DNA from: CAVVUF01 sp963751425
Lineage (GTDB): Bacteria; Chloroflexota; Anaerolineae; Anaerolineales; UBA4823
Direction of reading: 5' to 3'
DNA length: 64,000 nt
Assembly (NCBI GenBank): GCA_963751425.1
Contig: CAVVUF010000005.1
Span: 1-64,000, forward strand
The translations under genes and the position numbers were made by a program. The notes below the pieces were generated by a model. That model saw nothing but the letters and a program-made list of their open reading frames with translations, was not told the origin of the DNA and did no database searches. Shown piece after piece: positions 30,977 through 39,791 of the stretch. Within the stretch, counting starts at the first letter, position 1. Each line of letters begins with the position of its first letter.

Positions 30977-31978
30977 TTAATTCACGGCCAATTGAGTCTG
31001 TCCGACCTCCACAAGCTGTTCCAGGATCAAATCTCTTATTTGAACTGCCAGTTTCAAAGCCATGTAGCCATCTTTTGCAGACACATACGAATCTTTATTT
31101 TCAAGCACGCACTCGGTAAAATGCTGCAGCTCAAGGAAGAGCGGCTCGAAAGTAGGCACATTTATCCGTTCCACAATGCTTTCCTGGCGATATTTAACCC
31201 CTCGTTTGTTTGCATTGATATACTCGCCGATCGTGCTGCGGTGTGCCAGGATAGATTTTCCCATCAGGTCGCATTCAAGATAAGCTTCTCGGCAGGTTAC
31301 CTCGATCTTACGAACTTTTTCCTCAGTGACGCGCGAGGCCGTCATAGTAAGGATGGGTCCACCTGTGAAGAAGAGCTGTGCCACGGCATGGTCAATCGTC
31401 CCGCTGTTGGCGGTAAAGCCCAATGCGCTGATCTTCTCTGGATACTTACCGACTAGGTCGAGGACCAGGTTCGTATCATGGATCATCAAATCCAACACCA
31501 CATCCACATCCTTGTTGCTTCCCTGGTACGGGCTCAACCGGTTGAAGTTGATTGCCATCGGTCGCAGCTCTTCCAGCACGTTTTTCAGCTCCATGTATGC
31601 GGGATTGAAGCGCTCAATTTGCCCCACCTGTACGATTAATTTTTGACTCTCCGCCAGGGTTACCAGCTTCTCAGCTTGGTCGAGAGTCTCCGTGATCGGC
31701 TTCTCCACTAATACATGCACACATCTTTTCAAGCATTGCATCGCCTGTTCGTAATGCGTGGGAGTAGGCGTAGCCAACACAACAGCATCCACCTTCTCCA
31801 AGAGCTGACCCAGGTCAGGAAAGTACTCAACTTCGAACTGTTTCGCCACCCGGTTACCGACCTCCACGCTTTGGTCATAAACACCGACCAAATGTGTCTT
31901 CCGTAGATTTGACAAGACACGGCAGTGTCTTTGTCCCATTCTACCAACTCCAATGACGCCAATCCTTACAGTTTCCAT
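30977..31978 (-). CDS. Gfo/Idh/MocA family nucleotide-sugar dehydrogenase (WbpB/GnnA-like)
   Basis: 333 residues. Rossmann start VRIGVIGVGRMGQRHCRVL, then ATPTPTHYEQAMQCL and VLVEKPITETLDQAEKL, with the catalytic EKP motif of the family. Followed by the C-terminal alpha/beta domain (DVVLDLMIHDTNLVLDL, conserved H). Gene order with an aminotransferase and a hexapeptide acetyltransferase matches wbpB-wbpE-wbpD, so it probably oxidises C3 of UDP-GlcNAc or its uronate to the 3-keto sugar. No UDP-GlcNAc 6-dehydrogenase (WbpA) is in the window, so the neutral sugar (GnnA-type) is possible. SD AAGGA before ATG. Confidence 0.83.
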   Translation of the reverse strand: METVRIGVIGVGRMGQRHCRVLSNLRKTHLVGVYDQSVEVGNRVAKQFEVEYFPDLGQLLEKVDAVVLATPTPTHYEQAMQCLKRCVHVLVEKPITETLDQAEKLVTLAESQKLIVQVGQIERFNPAYMELKNVLEELRPMAINFNRLSPYQGSNKDVDVVLDLMIHDTNLVLDLVGKYPEKISALGFTANSGTIDHAVAQLFFTGGPILTMTASRVTEEKVRKIEVTCREAYLECDLMGKSILAHRSTIGEYINANKRGVKYRQESIVERINVPTFEPLFLELQHFTECVLENKDSYVSAKDGYMALKLAVQIRDLILEQLVEVGQTQLAVN

Positions 31979-31991
31979 ACAATTTTCCTTA

Positions 31992-33068
31992 TCACAGCTC
32001 TAAGCTGGCTACAACCTTAACAATTTCATCCAATTCGGCCTGGCTGAGCGCCGGATGCACCGGAAGAGAGAGTACTTCTAAAGCAGCCTGCTCCGTCACA
32101 GGCAGGCTAACCTCATACCCCATTTTCTTATACAATGGCTGCATGTGAATTGGGATCGGATAATACACCCCAACGCCAATCCCCTTCTGCCCTAGCTGCT
32201 CCAAGGCCTTGTCGCGGTTCTTTGCCCGGATCGTATACTGGTGGAAGACAGGCTCGCTCCCAGGGCGCACGGCTGGAGGAGTAATCCCATCCACCTTTTT
32301 GAGGTGCGAAGTCAAGAAAGCTGCATTTGCTTTCCTCTTTTCGTTCCAACCTTCCACCTTTGCCAGCTGCGCTAACCCAATGGCAGCCTGGAGATCTGTC
32401 ATGCGGAAGTTAAAGCCCAGCATCTCATGCAGGTAGCGTTTGGGGCTGCCGTGATTGCGGATCAAGCGCGCCCGTTCAGCGATGGCCGGGTCATTCGTAG
32501 TGATCATCCCACCTTCGATCGTGGTCATGTTCTTCGTTGGGTAAAATGAATAGCAGGCTGTTCCCCAGGCACCCACCGATTTACCGTTTAACTTTGCCCC
32601 GTGAGATTGGCAGGCATCTTCAACGATCGCCAGGTTGTATTTTTGGGCGATCGCATAGATCGGTTCCATATCGCTCATTTGCCCAAACAAGTGCACTGGA
32701 ATGATCGCCTTTGTTTTCGGTGTGATACGCTTCTCAATATCCTTCGGATCGATCATATAATACTGCGCTTCAATATCCGCAAAAACCGGTCTGGCGTTTG
32801 TATACAGGATGCAGTTCGCCGACGCAATGAAGCTGAATGCTGTGGTGATTACTTCGTCGCCTTCACCGATCCCGTGTGCTAATAAAGCCACATGCAGCGC
32901 GGTCGTTCCCGATGAAGTTGCCACCGCATATTTGGTTTCGGTCCAGGCTGCAAACTTTTCCTCGAACTCCTGCACCCGCGGTCCTTGCGCCAGCTGGCCT
33001 GACTCTAGAACCTTCATCACAGCGGCTTTTTCTTCTTCCCCAATTTGAGGTCTTGAAATTGAAATCAT
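31992..33068 (-). CDS. DegT/DnrJ/EryC1 family sugar aminotransferase (WbpE/GnnB-like)
   Basis: 358 residues, PLP-dependent. MISISRPQIGEEEKAAV is the family start. ATSSGTTALHVALLAHGI, VEDACQSHGA and the PLP lysine in SFYPTKNMTTIEGG are all present, with HPALSQAELDEI near the end. It should transfer an amino group from glutamate to the 3-keto UDP-sugar made by the neighbour. ATG 33068 is preceded by AAGGAGAAAAGCA; the longer frame to 33110 overlaps the upstream gene and lacks conservation. Cytoplasmic. Confidence 0.88.
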   Translation of the reverse strand: MISISRPQIGEEEKAAVMKVLESGQLAQGPRVQEFEEKFAAWTETKYAVATSSGTTALHVALLAHGIGEGDEVITTAFSFIASANCILYTNARPVFADIEAQYYMIDPKDIEKRITPKTKAIIPVHLFGQMSDMEPIYAIAQKYNLAIVEDACQSHGAKLNGKSVGAWGTACYSFYPTKNMTTIEGGMITTNDPAIAERARLIRNHGSPKRYLHEMLGFNFRMTDLQAAIGLAQLAKVEGWNEKRKANAAFLTSHLKKVDGITPPAVRPGSEPVFHQYTIRAKNRDKALEQLGQKGIGVGVYYPIPIHMQPLYKKMGYEVSLPVTEQAALEVLSLPVHPALSQAELDEIVKVVASLEL

Positions 33069-33079
33069 TGCTTTTCTCC

Positions 33080-33667
33080 TTAAGGTTTTGTCCAATTGCA
33101 TTTGGGGCAATAATATTCTTCCCCTTTTTGTTCCAATTTACGCCCGCATTTACACACATATCCTACTAAGCGAGCCGGAACCCCCACAACCAAACCATAA
33201 TCTGGCACAGATCGTGAAACGACCGCTCCGGCTGCCACCAGCGCAAATTCTCCCACGGTAACATTGGGGATAACAATTGCCCCGGTGCCGATCGAAGCTC
33301 CATACTTAATTAAGATCGGTCCTACCTCCCAATCATCATTACCCTTCAGCTGTCCATCCGGTGTGATCGAGCGTGGATAAACATCATTCGTGAACACCAC
33401 CCTCGGTCCGATGAAAACGCCATCTTCCACGGTCAAACCATGGTATAGGTACGACCCGTTTTGGATCTTAACGTTGCTGCCAACTTTGACATCGAAATCG
33501 ATATAACAATCTTTTCCGACGATGCAGTTTTCACCAACGACTGCTCCCTCCCGGATTTGCACCCAGTGCCAGATTCGCGTCCCGGCCCCGATCTGAGCTT
33601 TCGGTGAAACCTCAGCTGTCGGGTGGATACGCACATTCGGTCTTTGAACTTCTTGCGTGTCAGTCAT
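33080..33667 (-). CDS. Left-handed beta-helix N-acetyltransferase (WbpD-like) with C-terminal zinc ribbon
   Basis: 195 residues. Repeating hexapeptides (IGAGTRIWHWVQIREGAVVG, then IGTGAIVIPNVTVGEFALVAAGAVV) and the FTNDVYPRSI loop match WbpD/WlbB UDP-amino-sugar 3-N-acetyltransferases. After the helix comes CKCG-x11-CPKC, a small zinc ribbon, which is an extra compared with Pseudomonas WbpD. It likely acetylates the 3-amino group to give UDP-GlcNAc3NAc(A). Its ATG shares a base with the upstream stop (TAATG), so translation is coupled. Confidence 0.85.
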   Translation of the reverse strand: MTDTQEVQRPNVRIHPTAEVSPKAQIGAGTRIWHWVQIREGAVVGENCIVGKDCYIDFDVKVGSNVKIQNGSYLYHGLTVEDGVFIGPRVVFTNDVYPRSITPDGQLKGNDDWEVGPILIKYGASIGTGAIVIPNVTVGEFALVAAGAVVSRSVPDYGLVVGVPARLVGYVCKCGRKLEQKGEEYYCPKCNWTKP

Positions 33668-35496
33668 TAATTATTCCCTTTCGTTTGCGTTGAGATAAGT
33701 TTTTTCACCATCTGATCTGCGTAGTCAGATAGATCATTTCTGTTTTGAGTTCCCCACCACCATTTAAAATACTCCAGCTCAATTCCTGCTTCAGGGATCT
33801 CAACGAGATACTTCTCGGCTTCATCGACATTCCCAAGCCATACATAGTTAAAACCTAATTTTTTAATGATCCCACGGTTGCCTGGGTCAGCTAAATATGC
33901 TTTATCCAGGTAAGGCCCACTAATTTGATAATCTCCATCTCTGTACGCCAGCAGTCCTAATCGGTAATTTGCAGTCTGATTTTTTGGATCTAAGCGTAAA
34001 GCTTTCTCAAAATTTATTACTGCCTTGCCGTATTGATCAGGATCTTGCGGAGTAATAAATTGATCAAAAGTCCAACCGGTGAGATCTAGCTGAGCCATCT
34101 GGATTGCTCCCAGGTTGGCATAATAAGCTGCTGGCAGCTTACCTCCAAAACTCGAGAGGAAAAGAATGACGCAGGCGATAAAAATTGAAATTGGATAAAA
34201 GTAGCTGTAATCTTTTTTGTGAGGTTGAAAGAGGGTAAAAACAGCAAACCCAGGGATGATAAAGATTACGAATATGCCCAAGCTGTTATAGAGAATTGCA
34301 TCAAACATGCCCACTACTAAAAGAGCTGCGTACCCTACCATACTAAGGTAAACAAGATAGCGAAAATTTTTCGCGATATCCTTTTTATAGAGACGCTGCA
34401 GCAATATGAATACCCCTCCAACAACGATGCTGAGATACGCTATGCTCCCGATCACCCCGTGCTCTGCAGCCATTTGTAAAAAAATATTGCTCCCATAAGA
34501 GATAAAAAGATCCGGGATATTTAAGATATAAAGCGAATACAAACCTGGGAAAGATCCTAAACCTCCACCCGTAAATAGAAAATCCTTCGTCAAATGGAGG
34601 GTATTATCGATAGCAAGAAAACGATTTTCAAACCTTGAAAATTGGGGTATCGCTCTTACAAAATTGATAATGCTGTCTGGAAACCGGATTAGGACAAACA
34701 AAGCTAATAATATTACCAGGCCAGAAAGGATATAAAATGCCTTCCGAGCCTGATCTGTTCCCTTTCGATCCAGCCAAGCGCTCAATCCCCACCAGAACAC
34801 AATCAACAAACCTACACTGCCGAAAATGACAGCCTGCATGGTGGCAGCCATCCCTAAACCCACAAGAAAAAAGAATGTACAAATAATTGCAAATATGATG
34901 GATATACGTTTTTTTAGGGGTTCGGGATTAGCATAGAAGAATAATAAGACTGGGAACGGAGATAAAACCAACAGAATATTTGAGATGATATCCTCATCTT
35001 GAATCGAAGGAAAAACCACGTCTGGTCTCACGCTCATCCAGGCTCTTCCGATCCGGTTGATGAGCTCTACGCGCACCGGCACAGCTTGCCAATCATAGAC
35101 GAGTAAATAAAAAGCCGCAATCAATCCACCCAATGCTGCCAACGAACCAATAATGATCCAAGTATTATCTCTCGGCTGTCCAGCCAATGCATAGAAGAAC
35201 AAAACTGCACCGGCAATCAGCCAAAACTTCGCCCAGCTCCCGCTCTGGTCGTAAGCCACACTTGCCCCTACCAGGGCAGTTATCACGAATATTAAAATCG
35301 GGATATCAAAAGCGGTGAATCTGAATGGGCGTTTCCCTGCCAGCAGTCTGACTGACCAGGGAAGTAGAGCGATCAAAAGGATTTTCCATCCGAACTCAGG
35401 TCGGATATACCAGACCGCTCCACTCCCCAAAACGATGAGCAAATCAGCTAGTGAGAACCACCGGTTCTCGACGAATCGCCCCAGATTTTCCCTCAT
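33667..35496 (-). CDS. O-antigen ligase/polymerase-like membrane protein with C-terminal TPR region
   Basis: 609 residues. About 420 residues of membrane helices, with the ligase loop around HLTKDFLFTGGGLGSFPGLYSLY and AAEHGVIGSIAYLSI, then a soluble tail (about 470-600) of TPR-like helices: YGKAVINFEKALRLDPKNQTANYRLG and LDKAYLADPGNRG. The ligase-TPR fusion is known from exopolysaccharide and glycoprotein O-glycosylation ligases (PglL-like). It may therefore transfer glycan to surface proteins, while 4016-5461 polymerises; that split is inference. SD GGAGG lies just before ATG 35496. Confidence 0.82.
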   Translation of the reverse strand: MRENLGRFVENRWFSLADLLIVLGSGAVWYIRPEFGWKILLIALLPWSVRLLAGKRPFRFTAFDIPILIFVITALVGASVAYDQSGSWAKFWLIAGAVLFFYALAGQPRDNTWIIIGSLAALGGLIAAFYLLVYDWQAVPVRVELINRIGRAWMSVRPDVVFPSIQDEDIISNILLVLSPFPVLLFFYANPEPLKKRISIIFAIICTFFFLVGLGMAATMQAVIFGSVGLLIVFWWGLSAWLDRKGTDQARKAFYILSGLVILLALFVLIRFPDSIINFVRAIPQFSRFENRFLAIDNTLHLTKDFLFTGGGLGSFPGLYSLYILNIPDLFISYGSNIFLQMAAEHGVIGSIAYLSIVVGGVFILLQRLYKKDIAKNFRYLVYLSMVGYAALLVVGMFDAILYNSLGIFVIFIIPGFAVFTLFQPHKKDYSYFYPISIFIACVILFLSSFGGKLPAAYYANLGAIQMAQLDLTGWTFDQFITPQDPDQYGKAVINFEKALRLDPKNQTANYRLGLLAYRDGDYQISGPYLDKAYLADPGNRGIIKKLGFNYVWLGNVDEAEKYLVEIPEAGIELEYFKWWWGTQNRNDLSDYADQMVKKLISTQTKGNN

Positions 35497-35514
35497 CCGC
35501 CTCCGGCAAAAACC

Positions 35515-37194
35515 TTATCCACGCGTGCCTACCGGCGCCCCGGTGTCTGTTGAGGACCAGATCAGGTGTTCAAACCCCACTCCCAAGGCTGATTTCAAAG
35601 TTTGCCAGTCGGTCATCAGCATCTTCAGATATGTAAACATGGGTCCCGGTCGGAAAGCCCATTCTCGGAAAGCCTTCTTCTGCCAGAAGAGGAGCTGCTC
35701 AGCCGACAGATTGGGGTAATCCAACACCGTCCCCTTATCCATATCCACCTGCTCCCAGCGCGTGCCCGGTCGGAACCAGCCATTCTCGACGACATCAAAG
35801 AAGAATGGTGTACCCGGGTAAGGAGCCGCTACATGGAATAGGGCAATATCCAGGGGCAGCTTCTTGGCAAAGGCGATCGACTGCCGGATCGTTTCTTCGG
35901 TCTCGCCGGGCAATCCGATGATGAAATATCCCCAATTCATAATCCCGGCTTTCTTCGCCCAGGTCAAGGCCCTTTCTGCTTTTGCAGGATCTGCTCCCTT
36001 GTGCGCTCTTTTCAGGATCGCCTCGTTACCGCTTTCGATTCCCCAGGAGATCAACCGGCAGCCAGCCTTGCCCATCATGGCGAGCATTTCCTCATCAACA
36101 TAATCCACCCGGCTGTTGCAGGTCCAGTGAAGCTGGATCTTTTCGTCGATCATCCGCTGGCAAAGGTCCATCACCTGCTCACGGTTCAGAGTGAACAAAT
36201 CGGCATACATATGGATGTTATTGATGCCCAATTTTTTCAGGTACCACATCTCATCCATGATCAGTTTCGGCGACCGGATGCGGGTGGCATATTGGTAGCT
36301 CACATGCTTAATGCAGTACATGCAGCCCGCAGGGCAGCCTCTCCCTGTAACGATAAAGGTAAACGGCCCTTTGATCATCGGCATCAGGTAGGTTTTCAAA
36401 GGCAGCAGCTCGTGCATCGGGATCGGTAGATCATCCAGGCTCTTGATGAATGGCCTGGGTAGGTTAACTACCAGCTCATCGCCCTTCCGCCATGCCAGCC
36501 CCTTGATCCCACTCAAATCTACGCTCCCGTCTTCATTAACTGACTGCTTGTACATCGGATCATGTTCGGCAAAGATCCTTACAATTTCAGGTGACCGCTG
36601 ATCGAATCTCCCTTCCAGGTGGTCGAGCAGGTCTCGAACGGTCAGGTCGGGTTCTCCCACAAGCACGAAATCCAGGGACGGGTAAGGTCTCATTGTTTCC
36701 CGCGGGATGGGGGTTACATGCGTCCCCATGGCGATCGTCTTCGCCCCGCGGGCGTGCGCCAAGAAGACCCCATACATATCATTCTCGAGGGTCGGTGCTG
36801 TCATCTGGGTCAGGTAATACTTGGGTTGATATTTGTCCAGCAGCTTCGTAAATTCTTCCCATCCCATTCTTGTCGCATTACAATCCAAGATTTTCAAGGT
36901 GTAAACCGGGTCCAGCAGGGCTGCCATCTGGGCTAACGAGACCTGCGGCCAAACCATATTTTCCCGCGTCCGGCGTCCCACCCGGTGCTGCGAGCGGATC
37001 CATAATGCGCCATCCGGTGTCGGCGGGTTCACCAATAAAATATCAACCGCCTCACTCGACCTTGGAAAGGTTTCGATCCCATTACGCACAATCTCGTCCG
37101 CATTCGGGAAGTTAGACATGCGCACTGGTGGGATCCTTCGGGTCCCATAATTTTCTTTTAATTCAACTTTTACTTCAACTTTTTCGTCGCTCAT
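35515..37194 (-). CDS. B12-binding-domain radical SAM protein
   Basis: 559 residues. N-terminal cobalamin-type Rossmann domain (about 45-190: VDILLVNPPTPDG, KTIAMGTHVTPIP, DFVLVGEPDLTVRDLL), then the radical SAM barrel with GRGCPAGCMYCIKH, the CxxxCxxC [4Fe-4S] motif, and SWGIESGNEAILKRAHKG and GYFIIGLPGETEETI. The DxHxxG-type B12 motif is not clear. Related proteins (HpnJ-like, C-methyltransferases) act in lipid or natural-product modification; here it may modify a polyprenol, lipid or sugar of the glycan. ATG 37194 has SD GGAGG; the longer start is unlikely. Confidence 0.85.
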   Translation of the reverse strand: MSDEKVEVKVELKENYGTRRIPPVRMSNFPNADEIVRNGIETFPRSSEAVDILLVNPPTPDGALWIRSQHRVGRRTRENMVWPQVSLAQMAALLDPVYTLKILDCNATRMGWEEFTKLLDKYQPKYYLTQMTAPTLENDMYGVFLAHARGAKTIAMGTHVTPIPRETMRPYPSLDFVLVGEPDLTVRDLLDHLEGRFDQRSPEIVRIFAEHDPMYKQSVNEDGSVDLSGIKGLAWRKGDELVVNLPRPFIKSLDDLPIPMHELLPLKTYLMPMIKGPFTFIVTGRGCPAGCMYCIKHVSYQYATRIRSPKLIMDEMWYLKKLGINNIHMYADLFTLNREQVMDLCQRMIDEKIQLHWTCNSRVDYVDEEMLAMMGKAGCRLISWGIESGNEAILKRAHKGADPAKAERALTWAKKAGIMNWGYFIIGLPGETEETIRQSIAFAKKLPLDIALFHVAAPYPGTPFFFDVVENGWFRPGTRWEQVDMDKGTVLDYPNLSAEQLLFWQKKAFREWAFRPGPMFTYLKMLMTDWQTLKSALGVGFEHLIWSSTDTGAPVGTRG

Positions 37195-37237
37195 TTTTCC
37201 TCCAAAAGAAAAACCTATTGATTCTAACAATAATTTA

Positions 37238-38434
37238 TTAAAAACCGTTCATATCTTGCTTAGCCAGGTCTTCACGCTGGCTTAGTTCGACCAATACGTG
37301 CATCAAAAGCCAATAAATGATCAGCTGGATACCGACTAAGATCAACATAGCGCTTCCCAGCAGATACAACCAAACTCGTGAAACATCCCAACCCTGCGTG
37401 CTCAAAACCAGGCTCACCAAGGCTAGAATCACACCACCAACCAAACTCAAAGCCCCCATCCACCCAAAGTGAGTCTCCAGGGGCGGATCGAAAACCGGCT
37501 TTCCAAACAAACCCTGCCGGATGGGCGCTTTATAGAACAGCGATACCAGGTAATTGAAAGTCGCTCCCAGGGCGAAGATGCTGATACCAGCCACAGCCGA
37601 AACGAGCGCCCAGTATAATGCCGCTATCCCCCAGGTGCCCAGGGTCGTCACCCCGCTCAGTCGTGCAATCACCAACCCCAACAACACCAAAACAGCCAGG
37701 ACTACACCAGCTAATCCGATCAACCCCATAATCCTCACCGGGTTATATGTCATCACCGTCCATACAATGGATTGCAGGAAGACTGATCCATCGCGGACCA
37801 CACTCAGTTTCGAGCGCCCCACCCGCTCGCTGTAAGGGATAGGCACCTCTACCATTTTGATATCTTCGTGAAGCGCTCTTGTGCTCATCACGGGCGTCAG
37901 GTTCAACCCATTGGGTAAAGGATAGACCCGTTCAAGGATATCTTTTCGAAACACCCGCATACCGCTGGCGCTGTCCGTTATTTTTTGCCTTCCCAAGATC
38001 GACAGGAGGTTGGCGAATAAGAAATTCCCGAGCCTCCGGGTAGCTGGCATTTTACTGTCCGATCCAGCCATTCTTGAGCCAACCACCAGGTCCGCCCCCT
38101 GGAAAATCGCCTGGCACAGTTGTGGAAAATATTCCGGTGGGTAAGTCCCATCCGCATCCAAGAACCCAACCAGATCACCTTTTGCATTGGCAAATCCCGT
38201 TTTCAACGCCCCACCGTAATTTTTGTTCTTCGCGTGCTTGATGAGGGTCACACCTTCAATCTGGCCGGCAATCTCTGCGGTTTTATCTTTCGAACCATCA
38301 TCGACGACGATCAGCTCCAAGTCTTCTACGCCTACATCTTGCAAGGATTTCTTGACAGCCAGGACTCGCCTGGCTATATCAGCTATACCTCCCTCTTCGT
38401 TATATGCAGGAATTACAACAGTTAAAATACTCAT
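37238..38434 (-). CDS. Glycosyltransferase family 2 with C-terminal membrane domain
   Basis: 398 residues. GT-A core (about 1-230): TVVIPAYNEEGGIADIA, VVDDGSKDKTAEIA, NYGGALKTGF, FLDADGTYPPEYF and SGMRVFRKDIL, close to polyprenyl-phosphate glycosyltransferases. Then four hydrophobic segments (about 240-395). This layout is that of GtrB/ArnC-like enzymes that make polyprenyl-phosphate-linked sugars for outer-face GT-C transferases. SD AGGAG precedes ATG 38434. Probably functions with the membrane transferases at 1-1924 and 22960-24493. Confidence 0.87.
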   Translation of the reverse strand: MSILTVVIPAYNEEGGIADIARRVLAVKKSLQDVGVEDLELIVVDDGSKDKTAEIAGQIEGVTLIKHAKNKNYGGALKTGFANAKGDLVGFLDADGTYPPEYFPQLCQAIFQGADLVVGSRMAGSDSKMPATRRLGNFLFANLLSILGRQKITDSASGMRVFRKDILERVYPLPNGLNLTPVMSTRALHEDIKMVEVPIPYSERVGRSKLSVVRDGSVFLQSIVWTVMTYNPVRIMGLIGLAGVVLAVLVLLGLVIARLSGVTTLGTWGIAALYWALVSAVAGISIFALGATFNYLVSLFYKAPIRQGLFGKPVFDPPLETHFGWMGALSLVGGVILALVSLVLSTQGWDVSRVWLYLLGSAMLILVGIQLIIYWLLMHVLVELSQREDLAKQDMNGF

Positions 38435-38442
38435 CTCCGCTC

Positions 38443-39177
38443 CTAATTGCTATGATAGATCTTGTTTTCGCGTTTACCGACAGCCTGCCCGTCGATTTCT
38501 TTGATCGGTCGTGCCGGCACGCCCCCCACCACGGTGTGAGCAGGTACATCCTTCGTTACAACCGCTCCTGCAGCCACCACAGCCCCTTTCCCCACTCTGA
38601 CACCATCGGTGATCACGGCTCCCGCCCCTAGCCAGACGTCGTCTTCAATCACAATACCCTCGGCGGTGATACCTTGGTCGATAAAGGGCCGGTTAGGATC
38701 ATCAAAAATATGGTTTACCGCAATGATCTGGGTAAATGGCGATGTATATACGCGGTCACCAATGTGAACCCCTCCTTGGCCGCGAATCACCGAATATTCA
38801 CCCACCAGGCTGTCCTTCCCAATCCAAATTCCGGCGTTAGGTAAACCGCGGAAGTTATACACATGCAGAACTGCTCCATGCATCACAATGGAGCTCTCGC
38901 CGATCTCTATGCCCTTCGGGCAGGCATGCAAATAAGCACCCTGGTCTAGGTAAACGCCATGCCCCAGGGTGATATGGTCAGCATAACGCAGCCTGACACC
39001 CCCTTCGATTGCCGCCCAACCTTTCATATTCAATATAAAACGGTATACGATGCCCCTTGCGAGTATCCCCAACAGCCCCGGTATCCAGCCGAAAAGGAAA
39101 TACACCGTCTGTTCCAGGCAGTAACGTCCGAAACCTGATGCCTGCCAATTCATGTAAAGTTGTAGCTTTTCGATCAT
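38443..39177 (-). CDS. Hexapeptide-repeat acyltransferase (WbbJ/maltose-O-acetyltransferase-like)
   Basis: 244 residues. A hydrophobic N-terminal part (FLFGWIPGLLGILARGIVYRF) is followed by hexapeptide repeats (ITLGHGVYLDQGAYLHA through VWLGAGAVITDGVRVGKGAVVAAGAVVTKDVPAH) and the acetyl-CoA loop VNHIFDD with its catalytic-type His. Likely O-acetylates a sugar residue. It starts only 22 bp from the divergent gmhB start, so its own promoter region would overlap that of gmhB; no clear SD is visible. Confidence 0.83.
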   Translation of the reverse strand: MIEKLQLYMNWQASGFGRYCLEQTVYFLFGWIPGLLGILARGIVYRFILNMKGWAAIEGGVRLRYADHITLGHGVYLDQGAYLHACPKGIEIGESSIVMHGAVLHVYNFRGLPNAGIWIGKDSLVGEYSVIRGQGGVHIGDRVYTSPFTQIIAVNHIFDDPNRPFIDQGITAEGIVIEDDVWLGAGAVITDGVRVGKGAVVAAGAVVTKDVPAHTVVGGVPARPIKEIDGQAVGKRENKIYHSN

Positions 39178-39187
39178 AATTTATCTG

Positions 39188-39193
39188 TATAAT
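39188..39193 (+). promoter_or_regulatory. Consensus -10 box (TATAAT) placed for a leaderless gmhB transcript
   Basis: TATAAT ends six bases before the ATG of gmhB at 39200, so transcription would start at or next to the A of the start codon. No Shine-Dalgarno fits in between. The same spacing is found at 43599-43604. The -35 region is weak (TTGTAG at a poor distance). Confidence 0.55.
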
Positions 39194-39199
39194 AAGAAC

Positions 39200-39775
39200 A
39201 TGTACAAAGCAATTTTCATGGATAGAGATGGTGTGATCATCGAAAACCGTCCGAACTATGTATTGAGTTGGTCTGATGTCGAATTTTTACCGCATTCATT
39301 TGAGGCTCTCCAGACCATCCACCCAGCTATCAAGATCATCATCATCACCAACCAATCTGCCGTAGGCAGGGGTCTGATCACCCTGCAAGCTGCTCAAGCG
39401 CTGAACCAGCGGATAGAACAAGCAATTCGTGACCATAGCGGAAGAGTGGATGGCTCCTACATGTGTCCCCATTCGCCTCAACAAGCCTGTGAATGTCGTA
39501 AACCGCTACCAGGCCTGATCTTGCGAGCTGCCAGGGAATTAGATATCGATCTCGATAATTCACTCATGATTGGTGACGCCCTTTCTGACATCCTCGCCGG
39601 GAAGAACGCAGGCATTCCTAAGAATATCCTGGTAGAAACCGGGCGAGGCTCTCAGCAAATTCTTCTTCCCGAGCTTCACCTGATCGATGGCATCTTAATC
39701 TATAAAAATCTCCTCACCGCAGTCCTTGATCAACCAGGTTTTTTACGCTCTAGCAGCGCTCTAGCTACGCTTTAG
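39200..39775 (+). CDS. gmhB: D-glycero-D-manno-heptose 1,7-bisphosphate 7-phosphatase (HAD family)
   Basis: 191 residues. HAD motif I MDRDGVI (D8, D10), motif II TNQSAVGRG, the zinc-binding loop CPHSPQQACECRKPLPG and motif III GDALSDILAGKNAG identify GmhB. It removes the 7-phosphate from heptose 1,7-bisphosphate before nucleotide activation. It is the only plus-strand gene inside the 42-kb minus-strand locus, convergent with gmhA and hddA, whose products precede it in the pathway. A leaderless promoter lies directly upstream. Its last codons lie in an 11-bp tandem repeat. The C-terminal 15 residues look unconserved. Confidence 0.9.
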   Translation: MYKAIFMDRDGVIIENRPNYVLSWSDVEFLPHSFEALQTIHPAIKIIIITNQSAVGRGLITLQAAQALNQRIEQAIRDHSGRVDGSYMCPHSPQQACECRKPLPGLILRAARELDIDLDNSLMIGDALSDILAGKNAGIPKNILVETGRGSQQILLPELHLIDGILIYKNLLTAVLDQPGFLRSSSALATL

Positions 39776-39791
39776 CTACGCTTCAGCTAAC
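39748..39791. repeat. Four 11-bp tandem repeats over two convergent stop codons
   Basis: Units CTCTAGCAGCG, CTCTAGCTACG, CTTTAGCTACG, CTTCAGCTAAC follow without gaps. The gmhB stop (TAG, 39773-39775) and the gmhA stop (39787-39789, minus strand) both fall inside. Slippage here would change the ends of both proteins. Confidence 0.75.
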
